From Gammaproteobacteria bacterium (lineage in GTDB: Bacteria > Pseudomonadota > Gammaproteobacteria > HK1): a DNA stretch of 6,105 nt. The DNA lies in contig JABDQX010000050.1 in NCBI GenBank assembly GCA_013042035.1, positions 1-6,105 on the forward strand, given 5' to 3'. A program made the translations under genes and the position numbers. The first letter of the stretch is position 1, and every line of letters starts with the position of its first letter. The notes under the pieces are model-generated. The model made no database searches. It saw only the letters and a program-made list of their open reading frames with translations, and was not told the DNA's origin. Of the stretch, positions 5,861 through 6,105 are shown one piece after another.

Positions 5861-6105
5861 TTCTTGCTCCCTGGTTGCGTGGGAATACCTTACTTGGTTA
5901 CCATTTTTCCGCTCGATCAAATCATGACCAGTCATTATCGGGCCAGATCTTGATAAGATCTATGCGTTTCGGCAAAGATACAGGGTGAATTTGTTCTACC
6001 GTGATTGACGCTTATGCTTGAGCAGTTGAACAAGAATTTTCCGACATTCTCAGGTAATCGAAGACTGCCCGGACATTACGGGTAAGCTCCCTCATTTTTT
6101 GCGCC
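5861..6105. other. Region upstream of the DUF6776 gene, no secure gene
   Basis: No firm gene is visible here. On the minus strand one frame is open from the right edge to a TAA at 6012-6014, giving 30 residues that end in NSCSTAQA; this could be the C-terminus of a neighbouring gene, but I do not recognise it and the length proves nothing. A small perfect hairpin, AGATCTT-GAT-AAGATCT, lies at 5945-5961. I see no convincing -35/-10 pair for the DUF6776 gene. Confidence 0.4.

Noticed and set aside
5945..5961. AGATCTT-GAT-AAGATCT hairpin as an operator
   Set aside because: A 7-bp dyad this simple is expected by chance, and no promoter is visible next to it.

Overview
The window looks like a chromosomal segment from a proteobacterium, most likely a gammaproteobacterium. 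The UbiX protein resembles the Pseudomonas type over its whole length, and a DUF6776-type membrane protein sits directly upstream of a bactofilin, an arrangement I know from gammaproteobacterial (and some betaproteobacterial) chromosomes. No species can be named from the sequence alone. No RNA genes, CRISPR arrays or intact transposases are visible.

Layout from left to right. (1) 1-855, minus strand: the first 285 residues of a GalT/HIT-like protein of the DUF4921 type, cut by the left edge. (2) 856-1401: a non-coding divergent region that holds a 168-bp near-perfect palindrome (1010-1177) and a promoter candidate for ilvC. (3) 1402-2502, plus: ilvC, a ketol-acid reductoisomerase of the Bacteroidetes/fungal sequence type rather than the usual gammaproteobacterial types. 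(4) 2503-2718: a gap with an A/T-rich hairpin containing repeated TTCGTG motifs. (5) 2719-3321, plus: ubiX, flavin prenyltransferase. (6) 3383-3504: a 122-bp element with degenerate terminal inverted repeats and a CTAG target duplication. (7) 3495-4310, minus: a TatD-family metal-dependent hydrolase. (8) 4385-4846, minus: bactofilin. (9) 4895-5077: a 183-bp palindromic MITE with a TAA target duplication. (10) 5066-5860, minus: a DUF6776-type inner-membrane coiled-coil protein. (11) 5861-6105: upstream sequence with no secure gene.

The genes form separate functional units: branched-chain amino acid synthesis (ilvC), prenyl-FMN cofactor supply for UbiD-type decarboxylases (ubiX), and an envelope/cytoskeleton pair (DUF6776 protein and bactofilin) followed by tatD on the same strand. 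ubiX and tatD converge.

The most notable signal is the set of small non-autonomous elements. Two of them, unrelated in their terminal repeats, lie exactly over the 3' ends of genes. In both cases the element's terminal repeat supplies the last residues and the TGA stop codon of the host gene. Excising the element and one target-site copy in silico restores a slightly different C-terminus with its own stop a few codons on (ETSP for the DUF6776 protein, RRR for TatD). In the first case it also restores a tight 30-nt junction with the bactofilin gene.
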